Part shown: piece after piece, positions 19,159 through 30,199 of the stretch
How positions within the stretch are numbered: position 1 is the first letter of the stretch
Layout of the letters: each line of letters begins with the position of its first letter
NCBI GenBank assembly: GCA_028873515.1
Contig: JAGWIG010000004.1
Coordinates: forward strand, 1 to 64,000
Direction of reading: 5' to 3'
DNA length: 64,000 bases
Origin: Pseudomonadota bacterium
GTDB lineage: Bacteria; Pseudomonadota; Gammaproteobacteria; Burkholderiales; REEB80
Position numbers and translations under genes: made by a program
Notes under the pieces: generated by a model
Told to the model about the DNA's origin: nothing
The model's database searches: none
Seen by the model: only the letters and a program-made list of their open reading frames with translations

Positions 19159-20463
19159 ATGCCAATGACGCTGGAAACGATTAATCAACTGGAAAAGCGT
19201 GTTCATCTATCGGTGCCGCTTGATCGTATTGAACAGGAAGTTTCAAGTCGGTTGAAGCGACTTTCGCGCACCGTCAAAGTACATGGATTTCGTCCGGGAA
19301 AAGTACCGATGAATATCGTTGAACGTCAGTACGCTGGCAAGATTCGCAATGAAGTAATCGGGGATACCATTCAACAAAGCCTGGACGAGGTTCTGCGGGA
19401 GCAGAAGGTAAGAATAGCTGGAGTACCGAAAATAGAGGCAAAACCAGTTGAATCTGGTACGTCGGCGCTTGAGTTTTCGGCTACATTTGAGGTATACCCA
19501 GAAATTATCCTGAATGATTTAACAGAACTTGATATCGAACGCCCTGTTTACCAGATAAGCGAGGCAGATGTGGATCGTACGGTTGAAGTCTTGCGTCATC
19601 AGCGTGCAAGTTTTTCACCGGTAGACCGAGAGGCCCGTATTGGTGATCAACTTTTGATTGGCTTTAAAGGCACTATTGATGGGGAACCTTTTGCGGGCGG
19701 AGATGCTGAAAATGTTACCATCAAGCTTGGTGAAGGACGAATGCTCCCTGAATTTGAATCTGCTCTTACCGGACTTAAGCCAAATGAAGAAAAGTCTTTC
19801 GATTTGACTTTCCCAAAAGACTATCATGGACGCGATGTGGCAGGTAAAACAGCTCACTTTACTGTAGGAGTTAAAACTGTATCTGAAGAAATTCTTCCCG
19901 AACTTGATGCTTCATTTATCGAGGCTTTTGGTCTTGAGGATAAGACCGTAGAGGCCTTGCGTAAAGAGGTGCTTGCTAATATGACCCGTGAAGTGCGCCG
20001 CAGGTTAATGAGTTTGTGTCGCGCAGTTGTGGCTGACACTCTGTATGTATCTAACCCCATTGAAGTTCCGCAATCACTTGTTGAGCGGGAAATTGATCAT
20101 GGAATGAAGCAGACTTGGGCAGAATTTGAATCACGGGGATTAAAGCGGGGTGATGTTCCACTTCAACGAGAATATTTTGCTGAACAAGCAAAAAAACGAG
20201 TGAGCCTTGGTCTTATCCTTTCTCATTTGGTTGAATCTGAAAAGCTTTATGCCAATGAAGAGCAGATTCGCGAGAGGGTTGAGGAATATGCCTTGTCTTA
20301 CGAGGATCCTCAGGAAGTTGTGCGTTATTATTATGCAAATCCTGAAAAATTGGCGGAAATTTCTGATGTTCTTTCTGAAGAAAATGCCGTAGAGTTTGTT
20401 TTGAGCAAAGCAAAAGTTACAGAAAAAACTGTTACTTTTGAAGATTTGATGGGCCGTGCATAG
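19159..20463 (+). CDS. tig: Trigger factor
   Basis: [28 protein letters not shown] ribosome-binding motif; FKBP domain. Confidence 0.96.
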   Translation: MPMTLETINQLEKRVHLSVPLDRIEQEVSSRLKRLSRTVKVHGFRPGKVPMNIVERQYAGKIRNEVIGDTIQQSLDEVLREQKVRIAGVPKIEAKPVESGTSALEFSATFEVYPEIILNDLTELDIERPVYQISEADVDRTVEVLRHQRASFSPVDREARIGDQLLIGFKGTIDGEPFAGGDAENVTIKLGEGRMLPEFESALTGLKPNEEKSFDLTFPKDYHGRDVAGKTAHFTVGVKTVSEEILPELDASFIEAFGLEDKTVEALRKEVLANMTREVRRRLMSLCRAVVADTLYVSNPIEVPQSLVEREIDHGMKQTWAEFESRGLKRGDVPLQREYFAEQAKKRVSLGLILSHLVESEKLYANEEQIRERVEEYALSYEDPQEVVRYYYANPEKLAEISDVLSEENAVEFVLSKAKVTEKTVTFEDLMGRA

Positions 20464-20486
20464 TTTTAGGGCAACCAGGAGTATTC

Positions 20487-21113
20487 ATGCAAAATTCAGT
20501 ATTTGAACCGCAAGGACTCAATTATGTGCCTGTAGTAATTGAGCAGTCCGGACGTGGAGAACGGGCATATGATATTTATTCCCGCCTTCTGAGAGAGCGC
20601 GTTGTTTTTCTCGTTGGCCCAATTAATGAAACAACCGCAAATGTAATTGTTGCCCAATTTCTTTTTCTTGAATCGGAAAACCCCGATAAAGATATTCATC
20701 TTTATATCAACTCACCGGGTGGATCCGTTACGGCTGGTATGGCAATATATGATACAATGCAATATATCAGACCAAATGTTTCAACACTTTGTATTGGGCA
20801 GGCCGCTTCTATGGGTGCGCTTCTTCTTACAGCTGGCGAGCATGGTAAAAGATATTGTTTGCCTAATTCGAGGGTAATGATCCATCAACCACTCGGCGGT
20901 TTTCAGGGTCAGGCATCAGACATAGAAATTCATGCAAAGGAAATTCTATATTTGCGTGAACGTTTGAATGGTATTCTTGCCCTACATACAGGCCAGACTA
21001 TTGAAGCGATAGCTCGTGATACTGATCGCGATAATTTTATGGGTGCTGAAGCTTCAGTTGAATATGGTCTTGTCGATAAAGTACTTGACTCAAGAAGTCG
21101 ACCTGCTTCCTAA
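20487..21113 (+). CDS. clpP: ATP-dependent Clp protease proteolytic subunit
   Basis: [45 protein letters not shown]. Confidence 0.97.
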   Translation: MQNSVFEPQGLNYVPVVIEQSGRGERAYDIYSRLLRERVVFLVGPINETTANVIVAQFLFLESENPDKDIHLYINSPGGSVTAGMAIYDTMQYIRPNVSTLCIGQAASMGALLLTAGEHGKRYCLPNSRVMIHQPLGGFQGQASDIEIHAKEILYLRERLNGILALHTGQTIEAIARDTDRDNFMGAEASVEYGLVDKVLDSRSRPAS

Positions 21114-21146
21114 TTAATGTAACGTGTAGTCTTAGGGTCAAATGCG

Positions 21147-22406
21147 ATGACAGATAAAATTGTTGGCGAAAAGCTCCTCTATTGTTCCTTTTGCGGCAAG
21201 AGTCAGCACGAGGTACGAAAACTGATTGCAGGACCGTCCGTGTTCATTTGTGATGAATGTGTCGAGCTTTGCAATGACATCATTCGTGAAGAGGTTCAGG
21301 GGGAAAGCGGGCGTCTTGGTGGAGATGATCTGCCGACGCCCAAGGATATTTGTGATGTGCTGGATCAGTACGTAATTGGTCAGGCTCATGCCAAGAAAAC
21401 CTTATCTGTAGCTGTATATAATCATTACAAAAGGCTTAAGGTTTCTAACCGTAGTGAGGTGGAGATCGCAAAAAGCAATATTCTGTTGATAGGCCCAACT
21501 GGATCTGGGAAAACGCTTCTTGCCCAGACGCTTGCCAGGCTCTTGAATGTTCCTTTTGTAATAGCAGACGCCACAACGCTTACTGAAGCAGGTTATGTGG
21601 GTGAAGATGTCGAAAATATAATTCAGAAACTTTTACAAAAGTGTGACTATGATACCGAGAAGGCGCAGCGCGGGATTGTTTATATTGATGAGATAGATAA
21701 GATTTCTCGAAAATCGGATAATCCTTCCATAACACGAGATGTATCAGGTGAAGGTGTACAGCAGGCGTTGTTAAAGCTTATAGAGGGAACCATCGCAAGT
21801 GTTCCTCCTCAAGGTGGACGCAAGCATCCCAATCAAGAATTCATGCAGGTAGATACGACGAATATCCTGTTTATTTGCGGCGGAGCATTCGGCGGGCTTG
21901 AAAGGATTATCCGTGATCGTTCTGCCCGAGGAGGGATTGGTTTTGCTGCTGAGGTGCATAGCCGGGATGAATCCCATTCTGCAGGAGAAATTCTGCATCA
22001 AGTTGAGCCCGAAGACTTGATTAAATATGGGTTGATTCCTGAATTTATTGGCCGCCTTCCAGTAGTGGCAACTCTGGACGAGCTTGATGAAGATGCTTTG
22101 ATGCTGATTCTGACACAGCCTAAGAATGCTCTCACCAAGCAATACGCGAGTTTGTTTGATATGGAAGGCGTTGAGCTCGAGTTCCGTGAAAATGCTTTAG
22201 TAGCGGCTGCTAAACAGGCTTTGGCGCGTAAAACCGGTGCCCGGGGTCTCCGTTCTATTCTCGAACATGCATTGCTTGAAACAATGTATGAGCTGCCAAC
22301 TCAAAAGAACGTGGTGAAGGTTATCGTGGATGAAGGTGCGATCCGTGGTGAGTCACAGCCTATTCTTATGTACGCTGAACAGCAGAAGGTAGCTGATTCG
22401 GCCTAA
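21147..22406 (+). CDS. clpX: ATP-dependent Clp protease ATP-binding subunit ClpX
   Basis: N-terminal zinc finger [11 protein letters not shown]...[24 protein letters not shown]. Confidence 0.97.
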   Translation: MTDKIVGEKLLYCSFCGKSQHEVRKLIAGPSVFICDECVELCNDIIREEVQGESGRLGGDDLPTPKDICDVLDQYVIGQAHAKKTLSVAVYNHYKRLKVSNRSEVEIAKSNILLIGPTGSGKTLLAQTLARLLNVPFVIADATTLTEAGYVGEDVENIIQKLLQKCDYDTEKAQRGIVYIDEIDKISRKSDNPSITRDVSGEGVQQALLKLIEGTIASVPPQGGRKHPNQEFMQVDTTNILFICGGAFGGLERIIRDRSARGGIGFAAEVHSRDESHSAGEILHQVEPEDLIKYGLIPEFIGRLPVVATLDELDEDALMLILTQPKNALTKQYASLFDMEGVELEFRENALVAAAKQALARKTGARGLRSILEHALLETMYELPTQKNVVKVIVDEGAIRGESQPILMYAEQQKVADSA

Positions 22407-22515
22407 AGTATCCAGTTCTCGGCCTCGAATTAGAGGGATTGGCATTCCTGCACAAAGTTTATGTTTGCCAGACTCAAGCCAGGCGGCTATGTGGCCCGAT
22501 TAATACTGGAAAAGA

Positions 22516-22543
22516 GTTGAAATCACGCTGCACCCCCCCATAT
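22516..22543 (+). promoter_or_regulatory. Candidate sigma-32 (RpoH) promoter upstream of lon
   Basis: GTTGAAA - 13 nt - CCCCATAT, 64 bp before the lon start. Confidence 0.6.
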
Positions 22544-22607
22544 TGATTATTAGACAACCTATTGAAATGCCAATCGACGTAATGTTTTTCTGCGTCAGGA
22601 GAGATGA

Positions 22608-25016
22608 ATGAGTGATGCCCTGCAACCTGTAGATGTCCAGATTTTACCTTTGCTCCCCTTGCGTGATGTTGTGGTTTATCCACATATGGTGATCCCTTTG
22701 TTTGTAGGTCGTCCCAAATCCATAAAAGCTCTAGAAACTTCCATGGAGGCAGGGAAGCATATATTACTAGTTGCTCAAAAATCTGCAGCCAAGGATGAGC
22801 CGTCTATTGAAGATCTTTATGGTGTGGGTTCAGTAGCAACCGTGCTGCAGATGCTTAAGCTTCCGGATGGTACTGTCAAGGTGTTGGTTGAAGGCATCAG
22901 TCGCGCCATAGTGCAGAAGGTCGTGGAGGAAGATGAACATTTTATTGCCACTATTGAGCCCGTAGATATAACCGGGGAATCAGATACGGTTCAGGAAGCG
23001 CTTATGCGTAGCCTTTTTACCCAATTTGATCAATACGTAAAACTTAACAAAAAGATTCCTCCCGAGATTTTGACTTCCCTTGCCAGTATTGAAGAAGCAG
23101 GGCGTCTTGCTGATACCATTGCAGCACATTTGCCATTAAAACTTGAACAGAAGCAGAAGATTCTCGAAATGTTTTCCATTCGAGACAGACTAGAGCATTT
23201 ACTGGGTCTTCTTGATGCTGAAATTGATATATTGCAGGTGGAAAAGAGGATTCGCGGCCGCGTTAAGCGACAAATGGAAAAGAGTCAGCGTGAATATTAT
23301 CTTAACGAACAGGTCAAAGCGATTCAGAAGGAGCTCGGGGAGCTTGAGGAAGGCGGAGATCTAGATGAACTTGAAGCTCGTATAAAAAAGGCTCAAATGC
23401 CTAAAGAAGCACGTCTTAAAGCTGAATCAGAGCTTAAAAAATTACGTCTTATGTCACCTATGTCTGCTGAAGCGACGGTAGTACGTAATTATATCGATGC
23501 TCTGGTTGCATTACCATGGAAGAAAAAAACCAAAGTTAGCCGTAATCTTGTTGCGGCTGAGAAAATTTTGAACGAAGACCATTATGGTCTTGAAAAGATT
23601 AAAGACAGGATATTGGAATATCTGGCTGTACAACAGCGCATGGAAAAGGTCAAATCTCCAATACTTTGTCTGGTTGGCCCGCCAGGGGTGGGTAAGACTT
23701 CACTTGGCCAATCCATAGCTAGATCTACTAACCGTAAATTTGTGCGGATGGCACTTGGCGGAGTCAGGGATGAGGCGGAAATTAGAGGCCATAGACGCAC
23801 TTATATTGGTTCGATGCCCGGAAAAATCCTGCAAAGCATGAGTAAAGTAGGGGTACGAAACCCTCTTTTTCTGCTTGATGAGGTAGATAAGATGGGGCAA
23901 GATTTTCGAGGTGACCCGGCTTCAGCCCTTTTAGAGGTGCTGGATCCCGAGCAGAATCATACGTTTGCTGATCATTATATGGAAGTTGAATATGACCTTT
24001 CAGATGTCATGTTCGTCGCAACAGCTAATTCTCTGAATATTCCTCCTGCCTTGATGGACCGGATGGAAATTATCCGCCTATCTGGTTATACCGAAGATGA
24101 GAAGCTTAATATTGCGATTCGCTATCTTTTGCCCAAGCAGATTAGGAATCACGGGCTTTCACAATCTGAAGTCCGAATTGATGATGAAGTTATTTCAGAT
24201 ATTGTTCGTTATTATACCCGTGAAGCGGGTGTTCGCAGTCTTGAGCGTGAAATTGCTAAAATTTGTCGCAAAGTGGTCAAAGAGCTTGTGCTGAACAAAA
24301 CTGTAAAACGGATTGAAATTACGTCAGCAAATCTAGATAAGTATTTGGGAATCCGTCAATTCAGTTTTGGAGTTGCTGAGAAACAAAATCAGGTCGGACA
24401 GGTTACTGGTCTTGCTTGGACGGAAGTCGGTGGTGAGTTATTGACCATAGAAGCTGCCGTGATGCCTGGAAAAGGCAAAATGACAACCACAGGAAAACTG
24501 GGTGATGTTATGCAGGAATCTGTTCAGGCTGCACTGTCAGTAGTGAGAGCCCGTGCACAAATTCTTGGCATTCCTGCTGATTTTTATCAAAAAAATGATA
24601 TTCATGTTCACCTTCCTGAAGGAGCAACTCCTAAAGATGGACCTTCTGCAGGTATTGGTCTCTGTACGGCAATAGTTTCAGCATTGACTGGAATACCGGT
24701 ACGGGCTACGGTAGCAATGACTGGGGAAATTACTTTGAGAGGGGAAGTTCTACCTATCGGAGGTCTTAAGGAGAAACTACTGGCGGCTGCAAGAGGGGGA
24801 ATCAAGACCGTCCTTATTCCAATGGAGAATGTTAAGGATCTGGTTGAAATACCTGAGAATATCAAAGCCCAGCTTGAGATTGTACCCGTCAGGTGGGTAG
24901 ATCAGGTTTTTGATCTGGCTCTAGATCATTTACCGGGACCGGCACACACGGAGGGACTTGAGACACCCCCTCAAACTACGGATGAAACAATAACCTCAGC
25001 ACTGCTTAAGCATTGA
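22608..25016 (+). CDS. lon: Lon protease
   Basis: [61 protein letters not shown] catalytic Ser. Confidence 0.97.
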   Translation: MSDALQPVDVQILPLLPLRDVVVYPHMVIPLFVGRPKSIKALETSMEAGKHILLVAQKSAAKDEPSIEDLYGVGSVATVLQMLKLPDGTVKVLVEGISRAIVQKVVEEDEHFIATIEPVDITGESDTVQEALMRSLFTQFDQYVKLNKKIPPEILTSLASIEEAGRLADTIAAHLPLKLEQKQKILEMFSIRDRLEHLLGLLDAEIDILQVEKRIRGRVKRQMEKSQREYYLNEQVKAIQKELGELEEGGDLDELEARIKKAQMPKEARLKAESELKKLRLMSPMSAEATVVRNYIDALVALPWKKKTKVSRNLVAAEKILNEDHYGLEKIKDRILEYLAVQQRMEKVKSPILCLVGPPGVGKTSLGQSIARSTNRKFVRMALGGVRDEAEIRGHRRTYIGSMPGKILQSMSKVGVRNPLFLLDEVDKMGQDFRGDPASALLEVLDPEQNHTFADHYMEVEYDLSDVMFVATANSLNIPPALMDRMEIIRLSGYTEDEKLNIAIRYLLPKQIRNHGLSQSEVRIDDEVISDIVRYYTREAGVRSLEREIAKICRKVVKELVLNKTVKRIEITSANLDKYLGIRQFSFGVAEKQNQVGQVTGLAWTEVGGELLTIEAAVMPGKGKMTTTGKLGDVMQESVQAALSVVRARAQILGIPADFYQKNDIHVHLPEGATPKDGPSAGIGLCTAIVSALTGIPVRATVAMTGEITLRGEVLPIGGLKEKLLAAARGGIKTVLIPMENVKDLVEIPENIKAQLEIVPVRWVDQVFDLALDHLPGPAHTEGLETPPQTTDETITSALLKH

Positions 25017-25161
25017 GTGTCTCGCACAATCTGGATTTTATATTTATTTTGATCGGATTATATCTAAGGAATGTGTTTTTAATTATTATTAATAATCATA
25101 ATGTTATTAAGAACGTATTAAAATATGATGATTTGCATGTATATTATTTGTTCAAGAGTGC

Positions 25162-25191
25162 TTGACAGGCTGAATTGCCGCTTGTTATAAA
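25162..25191 (+). promoter_or_regulatory. Candidate sigma-70 promoter for hupB
   Basis: TTGACA - 18 nt - TATAAA about 50 bp upstream of the hupB start. Confidence 0.55.
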
Positions 25192-25242
25192 GCGATTACA
25201 GGTCATCCTGTATTGATAATAACGTCTAAAAGGGGACTACTC

Positions 25243-25515
25243 GTGAATAAATCCGAACTAATTGATCAAGTCGCTAAATCTGCTGATATGTCAAAGGCTG
25301 CTGCTGGTCGCGCTCTGGATTCAACAATTGAAGCTATCAAAGAAGCCTTAAAAAAGGGCGATATGGTCACACTGGTTGGATTTGGTACTTTCTTGGTTGG
25401 AAAACGTGCAGAACGCAAAGGCCGAAATCCTCGCACTGGAGCTACTATCAAGATTAAAGCGGCCAAAACTCCAAAGTTTCGTGCTGGAAAAGCGTTGAAA
25501 GATACGGTAAACTAG
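25243..25515 (+). CDS. hupB: DNA-binding protein HU-beta
   Basis: GTG start; [27 protein letters not shown]...[21 protein letters not shown]. Confidence 0.95.
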   Translation: MNKSELIDQVAKSADMSKAAAGRALDSTIEAIKEALKKGDMVTLVGFGTFLVGKRAERKGRNPRTGATIKIKAAKTPKFRAGKALKDTVN

Positions 25516-25691
25516 GCACCTTTGCATAATAGAGTGGCGCTGTTTCAATCATAGATATTGATTCAACCGCAGAGCTATTGTCACAGGCGGTGTAGTTTGG
25601 TGATCCGGAGACATTTTTCAGGTCAACCTTGCCACCCAAGTCAATAGCTCTTCGTTTTGCCAAGATTATTGAATTGGCTGGTGTTATTTCG

Positions 25692-25767
25692 GGGTGGTTA
25701 ACTCAGATGGTAGAGTGCCTGCCTTACAAGCAGGTTGTCGGCGGTTCGATCCCGTCACCACCCACCA
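25692..25767 (+). tRNA. tRNA-Val(TAC)
   Basis: gggtggt...accaccc acceptor stem, anticodon loop CTTACAA, encoded CCA. Confidence 0.95.
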
Positions 25768-25780
25768 ATTATGTTCACCG

Positions 25781-25857
25781 GGAGTGGTAGTTCAGTTGGT
25801 TAGAATACCGGCCTGTCACGCCGGGGGTCGCGGGTTCGAGCCCCGTCCACTCCGCCA
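25781..25857 (+). tRNA. tRNA-Asp(GTC)
   Basis: ggagtgg...ccactcc acceptor stem, anticodon loop CTGTCAC, encoded CCA. Confidence 0.95.
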
Positions 25858-25909
25858 AAGTGGCAGATTATGTTTCTGCCGATATTCATTGTGATAATTC
25901 TCTGGGTTT

Positions 25910-27826
25910 ATGCTAAATAATATTAGAGAGCAGGCTAAAGGAATTATGGTCAAGGTTATTTTAACCTTGGTGACGGTACCATTTGTGTTGTTTGGTATCA
26001 ATTCCTACTTTGAAGGCAATAGCCAAGTACCTTGGGTTGCCAAGGTGAACGGAAGTAAAATTACCCAGCCGGAGTTTCTTGATGCGCTGACGCAGCAGAA
26101 AAATCAGATTCGGGCGATGATGGGAGATAAGATAGATAATCATCTCCTGAATTCCAGTGTTCTTCGACATGAAGTTCTTAATCATCTGGTTGAGACGAAA
26201 GTTCTTATGGAAGCTGCCCGCCAACAGGGGCTTTCATTAAGTGAAAATCAGTTAGATGAACTTATTGCAGGTATCCCGGAATTTCAGAATAAAGGAAAAT
26301 TTTCCGAGTCGAAACTTGAGGAGTTTCTTTCAGAGCGGCAATTAACCCCTGGCCAGTTCAAGAAACTTCTTCGTGAGGATTTTGTGACGAGCCGCATGAC
26401 TAACGATATAGTTCATAGCGCCTTTGTTTCGCAACCTGTAGCAGACATGCTTATTGGGGAGTTAAGGCAACAGCGCACTGTCAATATTGCAACATTGCCG
26501 GTTACAGCCTTCATTAACAAGGTTAAGGTTAGTGATACTGAGGTCAGTGCCTGGTATAACAGCCATAAAAGTGACTTTATGCAGCCTGAAGCACTCAAGC
26601 TTCAATATGTTGTTCTGTCCAAGGGCAATATAGCTGCCAATATCCAGGTCACTGATACTGAAGCAAAAAGTTACTACAAAAGTCATGTTCAGCAATATAC
26701 TACTCCAGAAGAACGGCGTGTAAGGCATATACTGATTTCTGTTCCACAAAATGCAACGACCACGCAGATCGCTAGTGCAAAAGCTAAAGCGGATGCAATT
26801 TATACTGAACTCCATGCGCATCCTGACTTGTTTGCCAAAATTGCCAAAAAAGAATCTCAGGATCCAGGCTCGGCTGCTCAAGGGGGGGATCTGGGATATT
26901 TTGCAAAAGGTTCGATGGTTAAAGCTTTTGATGACGCAGCTTTTTCATTACCTTTAAATACGATTTCGAAGCCAGTTCGAACTCAATTTGGTTTTCATAT
27001 TATTGAAGTAACTGGAATTCGCCCTCCGGCAGTTGAATCTTTTGATCAGGTGAAGTCTCAGGTTATTGCTGCAATTCGTGATGAGAAAGCAACCGAGCGG
27101 TTTGATGATTTAGCTGAAAAATTCACTAATGCTGCATATGAACAATCTGAAAGTCTGGCGCCCGCGGCAGCCATTGCAGGCCAAAAACCCGTAAATAGTG
27201 ATTGGGTTGCACGTGCAGGTGGAAGCGCTAATCCGTTGTTAAATAACCCCAAGTTTATCAAGTCAATATATGTTCCAGATGTTTTAAAGGATGGTCGTAA
27301 TAGTGAGGCTGTCGAAGTTGCGCCAAAAACGTTAATATCCGCACGAATGGTTGCCCATCGTGCAGCAGGAATTATTCCTTTGGCAGAAGTTGCAAATAGG
27401 ATTAAGCAGAAACTTATTAATTCCAAGGCTCATTCATTGGTTGAAATTGAGGCCAAGCAAACCCTTTCCTCACTTCAAGCAGGAAAGAATGTAAGTATTT
27501 CATTTGGGACTCCCACAACTATAAGTCACCAGAACCCTGCAGGCCTCTCACCAGCCTTAGTGTCAGCAGTTTATAAGATTTCCACGCATAATTTGCCTGC
27601 CTACACAATTGTAGATTTGCCTGATGGAGGCGTAGACTTGGTTCGTCTCACAGCTATAAGTCAACCCCCCCAGCTTGACGTCCAAACTCAACAACACCTT
27701 ATGGATGAAATATCAGCCATATTGGGTAAAGCTGAATTTGATGCATATATGGCTGCTCTAAAAGCTGAAGACAAGATTGTGATCAATCAGAAGCAGCTTG
27801 GTTCCGATAATTCTGCGGCTAACTAG
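25910..27826 (+). CDS. ppiD: Peptidylprolyl isomerase PpiD (SurA N-domain plus parvulin)
   Basis: N-terminal TM, SurA-like N region, parvulin [11 protein letters not shown]...[43 protein letters not shown]. Confidence 0.92.
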   Translation: MLNNIREQAKGIMVKVILTLVTVPFVLFGINSYFEGNSQVPWVAKVNGSKITQPEFLDALTQQKNQIRAMMGDKIDNHLLNSSVLRHEVLNHLVETKVLMEAARQQGLSLSENQLDELIAGIPEFQNKGKFSESKLEEFLSERQLTPGQFKKLLREDFVTSRMTNDIVHSAFVSQPVADMLIGELRQQRTVNIATLPVTAFINKVKVSDTEVSAWYNSHKSDFMQPEALKLQYVVLSKGNIAANIQVTDTEAKSYYKSHVQQYTTPEERRVRHILISVPQNATTTQIASAKAKADAIYTELHAHPDLFAKIAKKESQDPGSAAQGGDLGYFAKGSMVKAFDDAAFSLPLNTISKPVRTQFGFHIIEVTGIRPPAVESFDQVKSQVIAAIRDEKATERFDDLAEKFTNAAYEQSESLAPAAAIAGQKPVNSDWVARAGGSANPLLNNPKFIKSIYVPDVLKDGRNSEAVEVAPKTLISARMVAHRAAGIIPLAEVANRIKQKLINSKAHSLVEIEAKQTLSSLQAGKNVSISFGTPTTISHQNPAGLSPALVSAVYKISTHNLPAYTIVDLPDGGVDLVRLTAISQPPQLDVQTQQHLMDEISAILGKAEFDAYMAALKAEDKIVINQKQLGSDNSAAN

Positions 27827-27901
27827 GTACAGCTTTTTGTAGGCAGGGGCCTGTTTATTTGCTATACTCGCGTTCCTGTTATGTTGTCTAAAACTAATGC
27901 T

Positions 27902-27978
27902 GGAGCGGTAGTTCAGTTGGTTAGAATGCCGGCCTGTCACGCCGGAGGTCGCGGGTTCGAGCCCCGTCCGCTCCGCCA
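27902..27978 (+). tRNA. tRNA-Asp(GTC), second copy
   Basis: ggagcgg...ccgctcc acceptor stem, anticodon loop CTGTCAC, encoded CCA. Confidence 0.95.
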
Positions 27979-27987
27979 GCTTACAAT

Positions 27988-28007
27988 GGGCCTTTTGGCT
28001 CTTTTTT
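27988..28007 (+). terminator. Intrinsic terminator after tRNA-Asp
   Basis: gggcc-tttt-ggctc hairpin (one G-T pair) followed by TTTTTT. Confidence 0.65.
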
Positions 28008-28833
28008 ATGGGTTTGCCAGAATGCGTGAAAAGTCCCGCTGTTCTGGGCGGGATAATAGCGCTGACGGAAGTGTCATCCCTTGAATCTAATGTGGCGTTT
28101 GCTGTTGCTCAATGTATACCAATTGATTTCAATCGGAGCACCAGTGCAACTTCCGGAGAAGTAGCTGGGGATATTATAGAGCGCCACTTCATAGTTTCAT
28201 CTTGATGCCTGGAAGGGCGGCACGCGCCAGATTAGCTTCTGAAGATACTTTTCACCTGCTGTTTGTGTGTCGTCTGGCCAGGACCCACCGAAGCGGCTCA
28301 GTCTACTGCAGCCTGAACGCCGAAGGAACCTCTTTTCTTCAGGGGGGGAAGATGTCAATGGCATAGGTTATATAATCACATTTGGCGCTGGGGCTTCTAG
28401 CTCATGGTTATTGATAGCAGGTTTCGGCTGCCATTAAAGTAGTTGCGTCGTAATTCTGGAAATATTCCTAACATGGGAATGGTCTATTTTCTGTAGTATG
28501 ATTGTTCTGGCTGGTTGATTTCAGGAAGTGCCACTCTCATTTCAAGTGCAGAAAGCTATCCAATTCTTAATTGATCTAAAAAAGAGTGAATGAAAAGTCT
28601 TAATACCTGACCAAGCTGCTGCAGTATTCGATTGTAAGTTGCTGTGCTCTGAATTAGAGATGTACTGAAATTTCTTGTCAGGAGACTGTTGATAGTCATC
28701 ATATGCGACCAAAGGTGGCCAGGTTGGTTTAGTAATTTTTTATAGTTAGAAGCTCACAAAACTCCATTTTAACCATGAAAGCCGTTTAGATGGAGTGTTG
28801 TTTTAACCTGATCCATGATAAAACTGAAATATA

Positions 28834-29619
28834 TCAGGGTGTTTCACCTAGGCTCGTGATGTTGAATCCAGAGTCAACGTAGGTAATTTCTCCTGTAATC
28901 CCCGAAGCAAGATTGGATAAGAGGAAAGCTGCAACATTACCCACTTCCTCCTGAGTAACATTTCTCTTTAAAGGCGCATTGTGAGCAACATAGTCGAGAA
29001 TTTTACCGAAATCAGAAATACCAGAAGCCGCAAGAGTCTTGATTGGTCCTGCAGAGATACCGTTAACCCTTATGTTCTCGCTGCCGAGACTTCGGGCCAT
29101 GTAACGGACATTAGCTTCTAGTGAAGCTTTGGCAAGACCCATGACATTATAGTTGGGGATGGGCCTGACTGCACCAAGATAACTTAATGTCAGTAATGCG
29201 GCGTTACGGTTAGCAAGCATTTTACGTCCAGCTTTTGCCAGGGCAGTGAAACTATACGCACTGATATCATGGGCAATACGAAAGTTTTCACGTGTCACCG
29301 AATCTACATAATCTCCTTCTAGTGCTTCTCTTGGAGCATAGGCAATAGAGTGTACTAATCCTTCAAGGCCGTCCCAGTAAGAATGGAGTTCGGTAAATAA
29401 GGCCTCAATTTGTGCATCTTCCGCAACATCGCAAGGAAACACAAGGCTTGACTCAAAATCTTTTGCAAGGTCAATGACACGTGATCTGATGCGTTCACTT
29501 TGATAGGTGAAGGCAAGGTCTGCACCTTCACGTTTGCAGGCTTGAGCAATGCCATAGGCAATGGATCGGTTGCTGATGAGCCCAGTAATCAATATGCGTT
29601 TATCCGCCAGAAATCCCAT
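28834..29619 (-). CDS. fabI: Enoyl-[acyl-carrier-protein] reductase FabI
   Basis: [46 protein letters not shown]. Confidence 0.96.
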   Translation of the reverse strand: MGFLADKRILITGLISNRSIAYGIAQACKREGADLAFTYQSERIRSRVIDLAKDFESSLVFPCDVAEDAQIEALFTELHSYWDGLEGLVHSIAYAPREALEGDYVDSVTRENFRIAHDISAYSFTALAKAGRKMLANRNAALLTLSYLGAVRPIPNYNVMGLAKASLEANVRYMARSLGSENIRVNGISAGPIKTLAASGISDFGKILDYVAHNAPLKRNVTQEEVGNVAAFLLSNLASGITGEITYVDSGFNITSLGETP

Positions 29620-30199
29620 AATTTTCCTTTCTAAGGTAATGCCGCTGATTATATCGCGAAGTTTATTGATTGGCTTGAAATGCTTGTATTTGTAGTTGAA
29701 CTGGGTTCGATATCATTTGTTTTAGTGTCTTTGTCCGGTGACGTTCTATTAGAGGTTTGAATGATAAAAATGTGTTAATTAATAAATCCAATAAATTCAA
29801 GATGAACTTCCAGTTTAGCGGACAATTCAAAAATTGTGGAATTTTTTAATAATTATCATTGATAAGTTAATAATTTAATTAAGTTTTATATCTATATCAG
29901 ATCTTGGTTGATTTTACCTTGTCGAAATTATGGATGCATAGATCAATATCACTAATGTGAAATTTTTTATGTTTGGAATTTTCAAGCATTTGTATTTTTG
30001 TATTTCTATGGGTTTAGTCCGATTTCAAAGGGGACAGAGAGGCAGTATGGTCAGAATAGCTATTTTATAGGGGAACCCCAGTTTTTTATATCTAATAAGG
30101 TGTGAGTTTGTATGCCGGGATGACGTTTGAACAGATCTGATTTTAATTAATAAAGAAATATTATAATCCACACTTTGCATTTTGAGTCATAGGGAAACC

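Noticed and set aside
25694-25894. 66-aa ORF
   Set aside because: Spans the tRNA-Val and tRNA-Asp genes; tRNA structure is the better explanation.
27881-28084. 67-aa ORF
   Set aside because: Mostly tRNA-Asp sequence (AVVQLVRMPACHAGGRGFEPRPLRQ is the usual translated tRNA artefact).
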